Part shown: piece by piece, positions 41,601-56,301 of the stretch
Layout of the letters: each line of letters begins with the position of its first letter
How positions within the stretch are numbered: the first letter of the stretch is position 1
Assembly (NCBI RefSeq): GCF_901709675.1
Contig: NC_051090.1
Span: 8,947,842 to 9,011,841 of the forward strand
Length of the DNA stretch: 64,000 bases
Source: Syngnathus acus
Taxonomy: Eukaryota > Chordata > Actinopteri > Syngnathiformes > Syngnathidae
Reading direction: 5' to 3'
The notes under the pieces: model-generated
What the model was told of the DNA's origin: nothing
Databases searched by the model: none
Seen by the model: only the letters and a program-made list of their open reading frames with translations
Program-made: the position numbers and the translations under genes

Positions 41601-44600
41601 CAAATGTGACAGCTTGAGGAAGGAAGGAAGAGGCCGACGGTTTGTCTCTCCACACGTCGCCTGAAGCAGCATGTCACACAAGGTCTATTATATCTGTTGG
41701 TCTTTGACATCATTCGGACAAAATACTCCTAAAGTGAGCAGTCAAAATATTGAAGGGTGCACTACTCTCACGCTTCATATTAAATGGTCAAACGTGGCTC
41801 TAGAAGATATTGTTAAATTTAGTTAGATTGGGGATTTCAAGTGGGGCTCAGGGAATATTAAAATTGGAAATGTCTTAAAGCAATGGAGCCAAAATGGGTT
41901 TAAAGACTTTGTTGCAAGGAGTGGAGGGAACATTCTAGGTTCCTGTGGTCAAATTGAAACTGAAGGAAGCAAAATTTGGTGTGAGACACTAAATGAGAGC
42001 ATCACCATTGACAAAGCGGTTGGCAGAATTTGGCAGCATAAATAGTACGAACTATGTATAGTAACGTTAGGATAAATTATGGGCACCTTTTCTTTATTAT
42101 TGCTGCTCTCTGGGCTCAGCAAATCCTCACTATCTAAGCCTCTGCCGCATCTCCCTCTCTTGCCTCTTTCCTCCATTTTTCTTTCTCCCTCCACTTCCTG
42201 CCTGGCTGAAAACCAATCAGTCAACGCCTGTAGAGCGGCGCTTGGCAAGCATGGTCGCATGGACGAGTGGCCATTCATCACGAAAATAACAAAATTAAAA
42301 TTACACTTCTCTATTTAATTTGGTCATTTATTTTTCCTGAGGGCTGATGGGGTTGTTTGAAAGGGCACAGGGAGGGCGAGTGAGTAAAAGATATATTGGG
42401 AGAAGAAGATTGGGTGGTTGAATTCACTCTTTAAGCCAAATAATTAGACTTGGCATCACGTCTCTCGCCTCCGTGAGCGAAACAAGCTTGTCCCTTTACT
42501 GCACGGCTCAGCTGTAGATTTATAAATAATAGATACTGCGGAAATGCTGCAATGCTATGAGAAGTCATTATCGCCAAAACATCCAACATCTTCCAGCAGG
42601 CATGATGATGGCAATCCATGCTTGTGTACCCTCTTTCCACCTCAGCCTCGTGAGCCGACAGCCACCGTGATTTAGGGACAGCGAGCGGGAGATATTGCTT
42701 GTATGCAAACGAGAGCTGATTCAGCGCTCCTGATTTCTAATCAACTCCGGTGCCATTTACAACCCGAACGATCGCAGAACTCAAGATAGCTCAGTTAGCC
42801 GCTCCCCCTCCCAATACTTAAATTCACAACACCACACTTCAGTTGAGTACAACACAAAGCATGTGCATGCCTGCCAGAGTTTGTTTCTGATATGGTGGCT
42901 CTAACAAATTCTCAAATTTAAGGAAAACCCCCAAGATTCAAGTATTCAAGTTAATCATTGCCCTCATATGTATATACACACACCCACACCACCACAAACA
43001 CACAAACACAGATACATACATACATACACTCACATGCAAAAATTAACCAACAAGTAATTAATCATCAAAACAATCTTAAATGTTTGCACCTTCCGTGACA
43101 GGGATAAAAAACACCACCGCCATTAGTCTAGTGAATAAAATGGACTCGTGTCCTACAAAATCTGAAGGCTGAGAAAATTTCTGTCCACCCACCTCGTATT
43201 CTTGGGAGAGCTTCAGGTTGTCGTTGGCTTTGAGAAGCTCTGTGTGCTCAGGCAGTTCAGAGATAGGAATGGGAGGGTGATTCATCATACCTGCTTGCCA
43301 AAACAAAGGAGGAAACAATAGCAGGAAAAAAAGTTATGACATATTAGGACAATTATATACACTTCACTTTACGAGTGAGGTCTTTGCATACATAAAATTG
43401 TTGAATGTTGGGTTTTAGTGATGGGGAAGCTTGTGCACAACACGGTGTAAAGTAAAATAATGTATTAACTGGGTGTGTTATTGGAATTTGAGCTTGTGGA
43501 TAGCAAACTCCTTTAAAAAGAGGAAACGGGAAGGAAAAACTAGACATCTCGCTGTCAATTTTGCTTTTTCCAATGAATGCATTAACTGAAAAAGAATATT
43601 TGTCAACAAGTAACATGTTGAATCAAAATGAAAAGGCAATGGTTGAGAGCATACTTGATTGATCAGCAGAAGCACAGAAGCTATTTTCAAAACTAACAAG
43701 GGCTCCAAAATAAAAACATGATAATCATTTTAATTATTTTATTTTAAACTGTTGGACATTTAGTTTTTTCAGGCTCCCTCATATGTGTGTATTGGGTAGC
43801 TGTTGCAAAAATAGCGTCAGTACTGACAGTACTTATTAGTGACACCAGTCCGTAGCAGGAAACTAATTTACTGTCCTGCTGTGGACCATCTTTACTAAGT
43901 CATGCAGGGACAGACACTGAAGCACTGTAATAGAGTACAGACCAGACATTGTGACTCTGTCCCCACATGCGGCATGGCAATTTTTACTATTTTATTATTA
44001 GGTGGCTTTTTTTTTCACACCAAGCTCAAATGCCAAATGAATGTTAAAATATGCTCAATGGAAAAAAAAGAAGATTTTTAAAGAACCCTAAGGTCTAACT
44101 GGCCATGCAAATTAGAATGATCAGATAAACTATATTTAATTTCCTCTCACTGACAATGCTTTGTCAGAAGAGGGTCAACTGTATCGTTTGATTCAGTTGC
44201 ACAACTCTCAGTGCTATCTTAGGGGCATCAATTCATTTTATACACAGAACAATGCAGCAGCATCCACTACATGAAGATTTTTGAAGATTACAACAAGATT
44301 GTGAGACAAATGGAGATGACATGGAATGCCATGACGCTCTCCTGAAAACGAGTGAACACGCTGAATTAACAGATTGGACAAGGTTGGGAATAGAAACATG
44401 CTCATTTTCAGTGGATCACACATTGAAATAATACAAATACCCTGTCGGACAAAAGAAAAACTCAAATCAAGGATTCGGTGTATTGATCTGTTCATTCATT
44501 TATATTTACTCAGCGAGTGAATGCCTTAATATGCATGCAGGGTGCAGATGCACCTCTTGGAAATTAGTTATTTATCATCTCTGCCACAGGATGACAGGAA

Positions 44601-47600
44601 AAACTTAAATTGCAAATTAAATGTGCTTGTCAGTTTAGTTGCTTGAAATTCAGAGGGAAAGGTGTAAGATGCTACGCTAGAAAGCAGGGAATGTGTATGC
44701 AAATAAGGGGCCCACATTTCTCCTGCAGAGAACAGGAAATGGATCTTTCCAGTAGAGATCAAAGAATGTTTGTGTGTTTTATGTGTGCATGTGTGGAAAT
44801 GCCTGGATGGTTGTCCACATGCATTTGTGAATGTGTACAGCTTTGCAGACACACTATATCAATTGATTTTACTTTGGGGCAGCCCACATTACCGTCTGCA
44901 TGCATAAGTGCTCGCAACAGTTCAATAAAAACATCACACAGCCAAAACGAACCACATTGCTGCAGGAAGAGACAGATGGCCCTACACTCTTTATCATCAT
45001 CATCTATCTTTGCACTTTGTCAGCAGAACTTACCACACTCGCATTGATGGAGCTCACATCTCAAACGATTACTTGAGCTCTCACTGCATCCTTCAAAAAT
45101 GCATTTGTTCTACAGAAAAGAGTCTATTTGTTCCCTCGCTGTCATTTATACACATCACGCTGGATTGGAATGTTGATTTAACAAAAGATGCTTTGTTGTA
45201 ATTTGCACTCAAGTAAAGTTACTCAAGGACAAACTGTTATTCCAGTCCACTCTTCCTTTCTTTCCCTCCTTTGCGCTTAGCATCCTTTTACACATTTTCC
45301 CTACACACCTACAGATCTTTCCCAGCACAACTATAAACATGATCAATGAGCATAGACAACAAATTTCGCCGTCTAATTTTGTATTTCCAATCTCTCGATC
45401 TGACTCTTGACGCATCTGAGATATATAATAGATCTTTTTGATAGGCTCCTTCCTTTGACGATGCCAATTTCCATTTAAAAAAGGAAGAAGCTAAGCTAAA
45501 GAAATAAAAGGAGGAGGAAGGCAGGGGTTAGAGGAAATCCAGGAGCATTTTTCTCCCCGCTCTCTCTCTCAGATGATCTTTCAGTGAGTAGAGAGACTAA
45601 TCAAATTTCAAGCAACTGTTTTCCACTAGTTTAATTCTGTTGCTTATCTTTGGGCACAGAAAATAGTCACTACATTTCAAATGGAAATGGTGCAGTAGTG
45701 GTAAAAGAGCAAGGATAGCCACAGGAAGGTGGAGGAGATGAAGATAACCGCGACTTGACTTGAAAACGTATCCCTCCATCAACAGACGTGATCTCAGTGG
45801 TTATTTATGCACGTGGGATTAATGCATAGCTGACAGCCAAGTGAATACTGTGATTTACTGAAGCGACTCAGTACACCCATAGAAACCAACATAAAAAATT
45901 AGTGCCGATATTATGTTGCATCATGTGAAAAAAAATGCAATTCATTTGTAAATGGAGACAAGCAGTGCTCAAAAACAAAAGCTGGTATGCAAATACTAAG
46001 AGCATAAAGACTAACTTTCATATTCAATTTCAGCTGCACTCTGAGGACTGTTTAGACCAGAATCTGAAAGAACAGCAAACATGGGAAAATGTTTCACAAA
46101 GTCGGTAATGTAAGAAAATGGTTACGGAAAGCCGACAAATGATTGGAGACAATGAACAACAGTTTTTTGTTGTTTGTTTTTTATATAGTATACAAGGATG
46201 GCCTGAATAAGTCTTTGGAGCTAGTTCATAATCTATATAGTTGTAGAACTCATTTAGTACGAATTTTTGCATATCTTTGCTAAAAAATGACCCAAAAATT
46301 AGTAAATTGCTACTAACAAGGATTTTATACAATTTATTGTTTCATTCAGATTTGATACTAATTCAGAATTAATACTAATTCTGGATCACTGATCACACTG
46401 ATTATATGACCTAATGTCATTGTTAAACATAATCTTGCATGTTATATAATGAAATGCGAACATATTAAATGTTCATCAATATGACCTTTCCAATTCCAAT
46501 ACAAATACGGTATGGATGAAACCTTGACATTACAGTTAATGACCCATAATATTATAGTTGTTTGTCAATGACTTTATAATGTGTGGATTTCCATCAAAAT
46601 TGAATGCGATCAGTGGGATCAAGTATACCTACCCATTATACGAAATTTTACCCTAACTTGAAGCCAGGATGTTGCACACAAGCCAAGGTGAAAAGTGTGA
46701 CGAAAACAAAACCTCTTTGGTTGGGTTGGAAAAAACAGAAAGCAGAAAAAAACAAGTCCACAAGACCAAGATGAAAGATTATAAAGTGGTGAAAAATTGA
46801 TTTGTTATCTCTTTCATGAATCCCAATCTAATTGAAATGGGTGGACAGAGGAACAAAAAATGTTTTTATTGGTGAAAATGGATTCTAAGAAGTTTTTCTT
46901 TTGGAGACATCAGGAGTAAAGCTGTGGAGTGGTATCGATATTTTTGTTTTGGCTGTCAGTTCTGGAGCCAAAGCTGTCGGGAGTCAGTACCTAAGGACTT
47001 TGATGAAAGTTCAAAGTATTCTCTGTTCCGCATGAGAAGTCCTCTCCAACCACTTTTGGTAGGGAAGTAGACGATTGGCATCTCAACGATCAATATGTAT
47101 CAGTATTGTGTACTTATGTATAGTTTATGTATTAATATTTTCACATTTGAGTACATTTGCAACACACACGTTGTGCAACTAAGTTTGTCCATTCAGGGTA
47201 GCAGTAGCTGTTCACCTTTTCACCCCAAGTTGCTAAGCGTGCAAGGAATGCCTCTTTTTGCTGTTGGTTTACATCAAATACGGAATAATGATTCTAATCA
47301 ATGTAAGATTGATCTTTTGACCTTAATTGCCTTGTAGTTTTGGTGTAATGTTGCTAACTAAATATTGTAACTAACTGTGGTGAGGAGTGTACCTCCGACC
47401 AGAGAAGGATGCAATTGGAAGGATGGTTACCCTAAGTGAATTACAATTACTAGGATGAGTACTTGGTTACCTGAAGTGAATTACAATTACTATGATGAGC
47501 ACTTCATTTTCATTGAAAACTAGGGCTATATGTCGAGATAGATGATACCATGAGGGTAAAAGAGATAAAAAATGGCAGAAGGTTGGAGTTGAAGGCTAAA

Positions 47601-50600
47601 CAACAAGTCGGCGTTCCAAGCAAAAGGCGACGTGATGGGACATAGAATGTGGATATTCACCGAGTTGTGCTGCTTCATTACTTTGTCCCCATTTTCCAAT
47701 TAAACCCCGGAAACCACAGAAGATAATGAAAAAAAATGAGCCACTCTGCGCCTTTAGTAGTATTGCGATGTCAATGTGTGAGGCTATCACATGACACACA
47801 CACACACAACCTCTCTTTCAAATACATTAATGAAGCATTGCTCATGGGAAAAAAACAATCAAATATCATTTTAGTACTGAAGCAGCACAATTGCTAATAA
47901 AGCATAACCTCAACTGAATGGAGTCAGGCTGAGCATAAGAGCACCGGGAGCGTGCTCATTTCAACAATAGTTGCTTTTAGCTGATGGTGATGTTCACAAA
48001 TGCTCAGCGTCTCACTTAATTGGTCTAAAGCGTCCATTTAAATGTAATTCCCGGGGTGCAGCGATAAAAATGTGGTGTATTTAGAGAGAACTGTCTGCAT
48101 ATATTAGTCAATTTTATGTGTACATAAGACAATGCAGGATGTCAGATGACCTCAGCAAGTGACCATTAATGGACCCTTGTCATTACACAGCCACTCATTT
48201 GAAAGAGGCTGTGAATACTGATCAAGATAAATATGGGGTAGTATAATGAACTCCATGGTTGGGCGGTTAATACTATTTTCTTAAGTCTCTTTTTATGCCC
48301 AACTCCCACACAAAAGCACACAAGGCAGTATGCACTGCATGTACGTGACCCCGAGGACACTGGAGAGAGAAGCTGCAGTTTGAAATGTGAATCTTTTGAT
48401 GGAGAGGACTGACCATGAAGTAAAAAAAGGAGTCAAAAGCAGAAGCAGAGTGAAGGACTGTAAGGAGTGTCTATTTAAATCCTGTAAACAGCCCTCGACT
48501 TGGCTGGCTGCGCGACGAAAATGCGTTTCAAATTCAAGTACGAGTCTCTCAAAATGTCTTCTGCCAAATGAGCTGCCAGAAGTGAGAGAACACAGTCGTT
48601 GAGAGGAGGCTACTGAGCATCGGCAAAGTAAAGGCAAGATGAATGATGCAACATAAACTTTCAAATATATCCCCACAAGACTTAGCTAAAGGTAACGGCA
48701 AAGATCGAGCTTGATTTGTTTATTTATTTAGAGTGCTCCACCTAAATGAGCACACCACCTTTGAAAAGTAAGCTATTCATCCATTTCTCAGAGGGAAAAA
48801 CTTTCAGAATTGAGATCATGATTAGACTCACCTGTAATTGATCTCTTTCGAACCTGATCATTTTTTTAGATTAGCAGACTGTGTACTTCTGCTCTCATTT
48901 TTGCATTATAGCAACATTGAATGATTAAAAAAACCAATTTGTTTAGCAAGTGCACATTGACAAATCTGTGATTAATAGAATTTTGTAGCATATTAAATGA
49001 TAAATTATTCATAACACAAATCAGTTGATGAGTACTCATTCGTGATAAGCACAGTATTTGAAAGATACTGCTTGACTAAATGATCTCCCAAACTAGATAT
49101 TTGTTACATAGTAGTTCTATGGACAGCAATGTATGTTCTTATCAATATACTAGAACTCAAATTTTACCGTTTTGTTAAAACATTGTAACTAGTACCGTAA
49201 TTTTCGGACTATAAGTCGCACCGGAGTATAAGTCGCACCAGCCATAAAATGCCCAAAATAGTGAAAAAACCCCATATATATGTATATAAATCGCTCCTGA
49301 GTATAAGTCGCCCCCCACCCAAACTATGAAAAAAAAACGCGACTTATAGTCCGAAAATTACGGTACGTGCTTCGTAGTTAATTATATTGTTTCCGCAAAT
49401 GGACAGTGAAACAAGATTCAATATAAAAGCTGTATCAAACAAATCTTGACAAAAAAAAAGAAAATTGCTCAGATTTGAGTTGTGTGGAGTTTCCATACCT
49501 GGTGTTTGGAAGTTGATTCGTCTCATTTCCACAGGGTCGGTGGGATGATGAGGCGTGATGTCGACGTTGTTCAGCAGACATTTTGTACGTGGTTCTGACT
49601 CTTTTCTCTTGCGACTGGATTGTAAGAAAAACACGGAGGGGGGGGGGGGGAATTAAAGCTCTGCATTGCAAAACCCGTTTCTAAGCCCACTAATGAGCTT
49701 TAAAAAAATAAAAATACTTGAAAACTTGCGTGAAAGCAAATCAAGAGCTGAGGAGGAAATTATGTGCACATTTGTGAGTCTCCTACAGCCACAATAATTA
49801 ATTTGATTTGATTGATTTGTTTATTTTGGCATACGTACATAGTCACAATTCATCACAGTTTTCACTGTGTGCACTGAACAAACACAGAACTTGCCAATAT
49901 GGGAAACGGGATGAAGCAACCTCGCTAATCGTGTCCTGCCCCAATTCCAACCAAGGATTTTGTTTGCATGACACATTTAAAATACACTTTCACTCGTATT
50001 TTGTCCACAAAACTAAGAATGACAGTTCGATTTTACATCCAACACACAAGGGTGATGTTTCAATTTTTAATTAAAGATATCTTTTCTGCTGAGATCGTCT
50101 ACATTGCCTTTCCACTGTCAAACGTGATAGAATTCAGTCGAACCTTACCTGTCAGGTTTGCTGTTTCCAGAGAAGGCGATAGGAGTCAAATAAATACATA
50201 AAGTTGGTGAAAACACACAAGGAAAAGAGGGAAGGGGAGAGCCAACAAGAGAGATAAATCAATGGAGAGCAGTTTGAGATTCACAAGGGTCACTGCTGGG
50301 CCCGCAAAAATTGCAAGATAAAGCTCATTAGCATTTGCAGGAGATTTCTATGGGTGTGTGAGAGTGTGTGTGATCAGAATGTGGCTGCAGACAGAGGAGG
50401 GTAAAGTCAGAGCCAAGGGCAGAGACGGAAAACACTATTCACCAGGGAGCGATTGGAAGAGCAGGGAGACAGGAGAATGAGGGGGAGAGAAAGAGACCAG
50501 AGAAAAAAAACACAGAGATTCAAGGAGAGATGTTACTCTCCCTAACCACCAAGGTGGAGGTGAGGCAAGGTCAGACAGGGATCATCTGACAGTAGTAGCA

Positions 50601-53600
50601 TCTAGTTGGAAAGTTCATAGCAGCCCTCTTAAGTTAATGCAGATTTCTGGCCTGCATTTTTCACAATGCTCAGTTTGAGCTCTGACACACTGAAGGATAC
50701 AGCGTCAAATCATCTGATATATGCAGTTAAAATAAGCTAAGTAATAATGGGTAATTCTGTGTGGACAGAAGTCTTTGGACACATCTCTGAAACAATACCG
50801 GACCTTAATTATGGAGATAGTTTTGGAATAATCTATACATTGGTATATCTTTATAATAATGGTACCATTACTCGTGTGTGGTATCGTGTTTATATAGTTA
50901 ATAAGACATTCCCACAGTACTAAAACAGAAAAACTATGGCATGAACTTGGCATTACTCTAGAATAGGTTATTGAAGGTTTACAAGACTCTTATAATTTAA
51001 TAACCTATTTATAAATAATGGGAAAAATATTCTATACAGGTTTTTGTTTGTAAAAAAACTATTGTAAATAGGTGCTAGAAATTAAGAATGGAGTTGGGTC
51101 CCCTATTTTGTTCTTGTATGATTGTGGCCCAAAGTAAGGGTTTTTCAATGCATGGTTCATGTTTGTAATATACCCTTTGACATCTCAAAGAATCTCATCT
51201 TTTCTCCTTTCTCTGACCCCCTCACTTCTCAGGATTAACAAGACATACTTTTTACATTTGCGTGCAACCATGCCGTCGGGGCTTGGAGTAGCATGCAGGC
51301 ATTAATATAAAATAAGCTCTTCATTCGTCATGTACATTCTAGTAGTAGATTCTCCAATAAAAAAGCAAGTTACTGGTTCAACATCAAATACTGAAAAGAC
51401 TGCCATTGTGCTTTGCTGAGGAAGAAAAAAAAGCCCCCAAGTTCCTAAAACGTTTGATTAGATTCGCTTGTGAATGACTAGCATCAGAGCCTCTGTTTGT
51501 ATTCCTAAAACACTGTTGGGAAGGAAGGGAAGCATGCATAGACTTTCAACTGTCCAAAATGAGTGAATTATAAACTGCCCTTGACATATTTTTACTTGAA
51601 GTCGAACTTGGTTAGATTTTCTTTAAATGGTAACATTCACCACCTTCAAACCAAAAATAAAACGGCCAACTCACTTTTTATACAGGAGGATAGCGATGAC
51701 AATACAGATGATGAAGACCACGGCCAGCACTGGGCCCACCACCCAAATTAGCCCATCACCGCCAGTCTCTATTGGCTGTGGGTCGTCGACTTGTTCAGGA
51801 GTTAACACTGTGTCAGTGTAAGGACTGGTTGCAAACATTTTCTGAGCCGAAAAACACAGTTATTATCATCGCTATTTTTAATTACAAAAAGGGTTGAATA
51901 TAAATAATCTGATCTCAACACACTCAAATTGAAATATTCCTGCTGACTGCTTTTAAAGGAGAAAACTCACCCCGGCAGTAGCATTAAGCTCTGCCATGAG
52001 GAAGAAGACATACTCCTGGCCAGGTTCTAGAGCCTTGTTTTCACAACTGCTCTGCCGATGGTCGGAGCCCACGGTGAAGCTGGAGGGAAGCTGCCGGAAG
52101 CAGGCAATGATGTAAGGCTTCCACTGGTCCAACTGGGCCAACTGACGACGTGAACGGCGCTTGGGGGTCACCTCCCGCAACAGCTGATTGATGCAAAGGG
52201 TTTTGCGTTATATTTTGTGTGTTTTACACAATGAGAACTAAAGTAGATTGATGGTAAGTTAGGGTTAGTTAACCCAAACCTCTAACCCCCTTTTCAACAC
52301 ATTACCTCTTCCATGTCCATCTCATCAGGAGTCTTTAGATTTTTCACAGTACCTGTGGTTCTCTTCAGTGGTACCACAACCACATAAAAATTCCTTAAGA
52401 AAATACAACACATTCGGAAAAAACAAAATTATTTTCTTTTAAACCTATGAATGTTGGTGAGACATACAGTAAAATAAAAGACCAGACCAGAATTATTTTA
52501 TTCCAGTCATTTCAGATAACAGCAACGTTATCCATCCAATTTTGAAAGTTGGGAACTTAGAAAACTATTTTGAAATCGAAACAATTTAAATCCACAAAAT
52601 TAATTACGATTTTGAACCTAAAAAACATATTCAATCGCTCATCTTTTTTTAAGCAGTTCATACTTGCAAATGTTTTTTTAAAAAGGCATTTTTATAATTA
52701 AAAAACAATTAAGGTTGCAATACTGTAAAAAACATTTTGTTGGAAAATGACAATTTTCCGTTTTACCATTTTCATCACGATTACCGCTTATAGCGAGGGA
52801 TGTGTTACGTATTCTGCATGGTTGTAGCTACATGACTCTACATTCAAGGCTAGATCATACATTACAGCAAGTTAGACTCACTTAACATCCTTGGCATCAA
52901 CTGGTGGGAAGGACATGGTGAGAATATTGTCAGGCTCCGCGTAGATGTCCAGTTTTGGTTTCTTGACCAGAATGAGGGGGGCAGTCTTGGCCACAACACG
53001 GTGCTTTGGTCCACCATCCATGCTTTCTTGGCAGGTCACTCTGAACTCATAGGTGGTATTGTGCCTCAGGCCAGTAATGAAGACCCGGAGCTTTCTGGCA
53101 TCGACGTCCATCTTTTGACGGTTGTATTCGATCTAGAATTCAAACGCAGGGTTCAGAATTTGACACAAATTCAAGAATTCCACTTTTTAGGTAGTTTGCG
53201 GGAGGCCAATTTCTAGAAAGTAACTTCATCAAACGTACCGTGCATTTGTATGCGGACCTGCTTTCAGAAAACTTCCATGCAAGGGCCACTGTGGTCTTGG
53301 TTGCCCACTTGATGGTAAAATTCTTTGGAACATCTGTTTGGTGGGGGAAACGGTGGAAAAAGGTATAATAAGTGGATTGAACATAGCACCAGTACAAGTG
53401 AAAACCTCCGGTTAAAGCAATAAGAGAAAATAGTTGTTCCCCTGCAACGTTCCTCTGGTTTGGAGAGTGAGAATCGGTGAGCTGTTACAGACTGTGAGAA
53501 GGGCAATGCCATTGGTTAAGACACAGAGCACGGAAGACTCATGGAAGACAAACCCATGGAGCACAAAGGTGCGCCCACTGGCTAGCTATCATCATAGTGC

Positions 53601-56268
53601 CAACCGACCTCAACACTGTCTTATCAATTAAATCAATGTTGACGATGATAAGCAAGACCCCAGTATTCCTCTACCTCCACTGATTTAGGGTTGGCACTAC
53701 TGACATGCTGCCAAGTGAACAGAGAGACAGACTCAAAACACAGCATGCCTTTGCAGTGCAATTGGGGGATACCATGCCACAAGGTGTCCCGTAAAGGGGC
53801 AGGGAAAGTGGGTAGAAGAATTACAGAAGAAAACAAAACAAAGAGGGTTAGAAAGGGCGCAGTATCTTAAAACAACCTCAAACCCAAAACAAGGAACCAA
53901 GACCAGTTTTCTGTCCTTATCAAAAGGTCCAAAAACTCATTTGTGACTGGGTTTGCCTGAAAGCCATACCTTCGTTCAAAACTGGTGGTGTAAGATGGCA
54001 TTAGTGTGAGTGTGCCTGGAAAGGGGCTGCAAAGACGACTTAAGGAGTGTCTGACCATACAGCACTTACCTTAGATTTTAAGGTTGCTCTCCCTTCTTTC
54101 TCAAGGACTGACTATGACTTACTGACTCTGGTTTTACCTTCTTTGAGTTAGTGAAGTGAGTATCCAACAGCAAGCATCTTAATATCACTATTAGCTTTCT
54201 TGAGGAAGAGTGCAGGTGGATAGAAAGGGGTGTGGTAGTTTTTTGTGTTCTTGCAAAAACTCCCAACCGCCTGGTAATTGGGTTGGGGGAGAAACAGGCA
54301 AGGCCTACCTGTTGGATCATAGCCCACAGTCCGATACTGGATAGGTGGGCTGTAGGGCCCAGGACCTACAATGGTGTGCGCACGAATTTTCACATCGTAT
54401 GCCGAGTTTGGTTTGAGGCTGTTGAGCACGTAGGTGGACGGGTTGGGGGGCAAGTGGAGCTCCCGTGGTGCTCCTCCGGATTCAGCTTCCTTATAGGCCA
54501 AAGTGTACTCTGTGATTACACCGTTCCTCTCTGCCAGCACTGGTGGTAACCAGGACAGCTGCACTGAGCAACATGTCACGTTGGAACCTTCATTCATTTG
54601 TGGATATCCTCCTGGTGTATTCTCTGGTACACTGAGTTCCACACCAGCTTCCTCCCCAAAGCCCCCTCTGCTTTTGGCGGCGAGTTTAAATAGGTAGGTG
54701 GCACCCCGGTGAATGTTGCCCAAGGAGTACTGCCGCTCTTGGCGAGAAAACTCGAGTGTGGCCAAAGGTGATACATCTTTACGACCAAACTGGAGCCTGT
54801 AACCTTGCAGGTCCATGCCATCTTTCAGGTCTGGTGGATCCCAACGTACCAGAGCAGATGTTTCAGACTCCTGTGTCACTGACAAAATAGGTGGACCAGG
54901 CACTGCAGAGAAAAATAAACAAAAAAAGCGTAATTCACTTAAAACTTACTTACAAAACTAAAGATCTTGTATGTTTATTTAAAACAATGCTACAATCGTT
55001 AACATTTCATGAGACATACAGTCAAGGTAAAGAAAGCATATACGTAAAAAGTAAAGCAGCTTGTTATTTTCATACTGAGCCTGTTGTGTCCTCAATTGAA
55101 CCCTCCCATAACGGTAGCAATTAGGAATAACTGATAAGAGAAGCAATCGCATTGATTATATGATATCTATTTTGCATCAGGCACAAGCTAGTGTAGCATG
55201 CTTACTACGGAGCACTCACTTTTCACACAATTCGGATTTCAGGTGAGAGAGACATAAGCATCAAGTGCATTCAGTTTTGGATGATATACACCTCAGCCTA
55301 GTTACAGTCCTACTTTCACGATTCATCAGGATAGATGCCGCCAGTTCCTCAGCTGCCACCAACTGTTCTTGAGAGATGGCTGTGGATGAGCAAGGATTAC
55401 TTGCAAAAACATTCTATTCTATCCTCACTCAATTATCTCCTTCCAAAAAAAGTCTTGCAACGACACTACTCAATCTCAGCCTTGTGACTTTAGAATAAAG
55501 AAATGTACTGAATGAAGAACACACAACAGCTTGTAATTCAATACGTGTATAACGGTGAAATGGAATCCAAGCAGGAATTAAAAAATAAAAGTATTGCCTG
55601 GGGTGTATGAGTAAACAACGGAGTAGTTTTTATAGCATGCTATCTTAGAGACAAATATGGATACATTTGCCTTTGTTTTTTTGCATTACAGCTTTTGCGT
55701 CTACTCCACCAGTATACAATTACTGCGGAATATGGTAATTTGGGGATACTAGCAACACTGCGCCTGCATATTAGTGGCTCCATATGATATCAATTCAAAT
55801 TAACTCATTCAAAGTAAGCAGGACATCAGCCTCCTGTTCATTTTAATCATTTCCGTTTGCTAATGGTCCACATTCTGCTGGACTGAGATGAAGATGACTT
55901 CTGACGATGATGTTTGCCAGTAATGGGGGGTGGGGGGAGCGTGTTTGGTGAGAGAAATGCCTCTAATATAATCCCTCTACATACTAAATTCCATCTTGAT
56001 GTCATTAAGAACCCCACTCTGCTTTCCTGCTCACTCCTAATCATGGAAATTAAATCAGATCGTTCTGAATGTGACTGCTGAGAGTGCGTGTCTCAATTCA
56101 AAATTTTTCTTCACTCCAATTCACTGTATAGATTAGTACATCTGTGTAGATTCTCAGTCATTCAGGTCATGGTAATCTGCAGAGTTTTGATTGCAAAGAA
56201 TGTACCGTTATTTCTGGACTATAAGCCGCACCTGATTATAAGACGCACCAGCAAAAATTAGGGGAAAA

Positions 56269-56301
<33 letters not shown>

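Larger units (their letters stand above)
33982..43192 (-). other. ptprs: ptprs D1 introns
   Basis: The introns around the five remaining D1 exons hold hAT copy B, the large CA microsatellite and GC-richer patches at 36410-36610 and 42080-42330. No extra exon was recognised. Confidence 0.75.
43291..49498 (-). other. ptprs: long ptprs intron between juxtamembrane and wedge exons
   Basis: It is 6.2 kb. It holds the 40-bp tandem repeat and the 169-bp TA element. An exon equivalent to the human PTPRS insert at this junction (DSGLRSPLREPGFHFES) was looked for and not found. Confidence 0.65.

Noticed and set aside
44610-45047. 145-codon plus-strand open frame in a ptprs intron
   Set aside because: Cysteine-rich low-complexity composition, no splice or domain evidence, antisense to ptprs.
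56271-56301. 31-base T run as a retrogene poly(A) tail on the minus strand
   Set aside because: It sits inside the TA-flanked transposon with no adjoining coding sequence.
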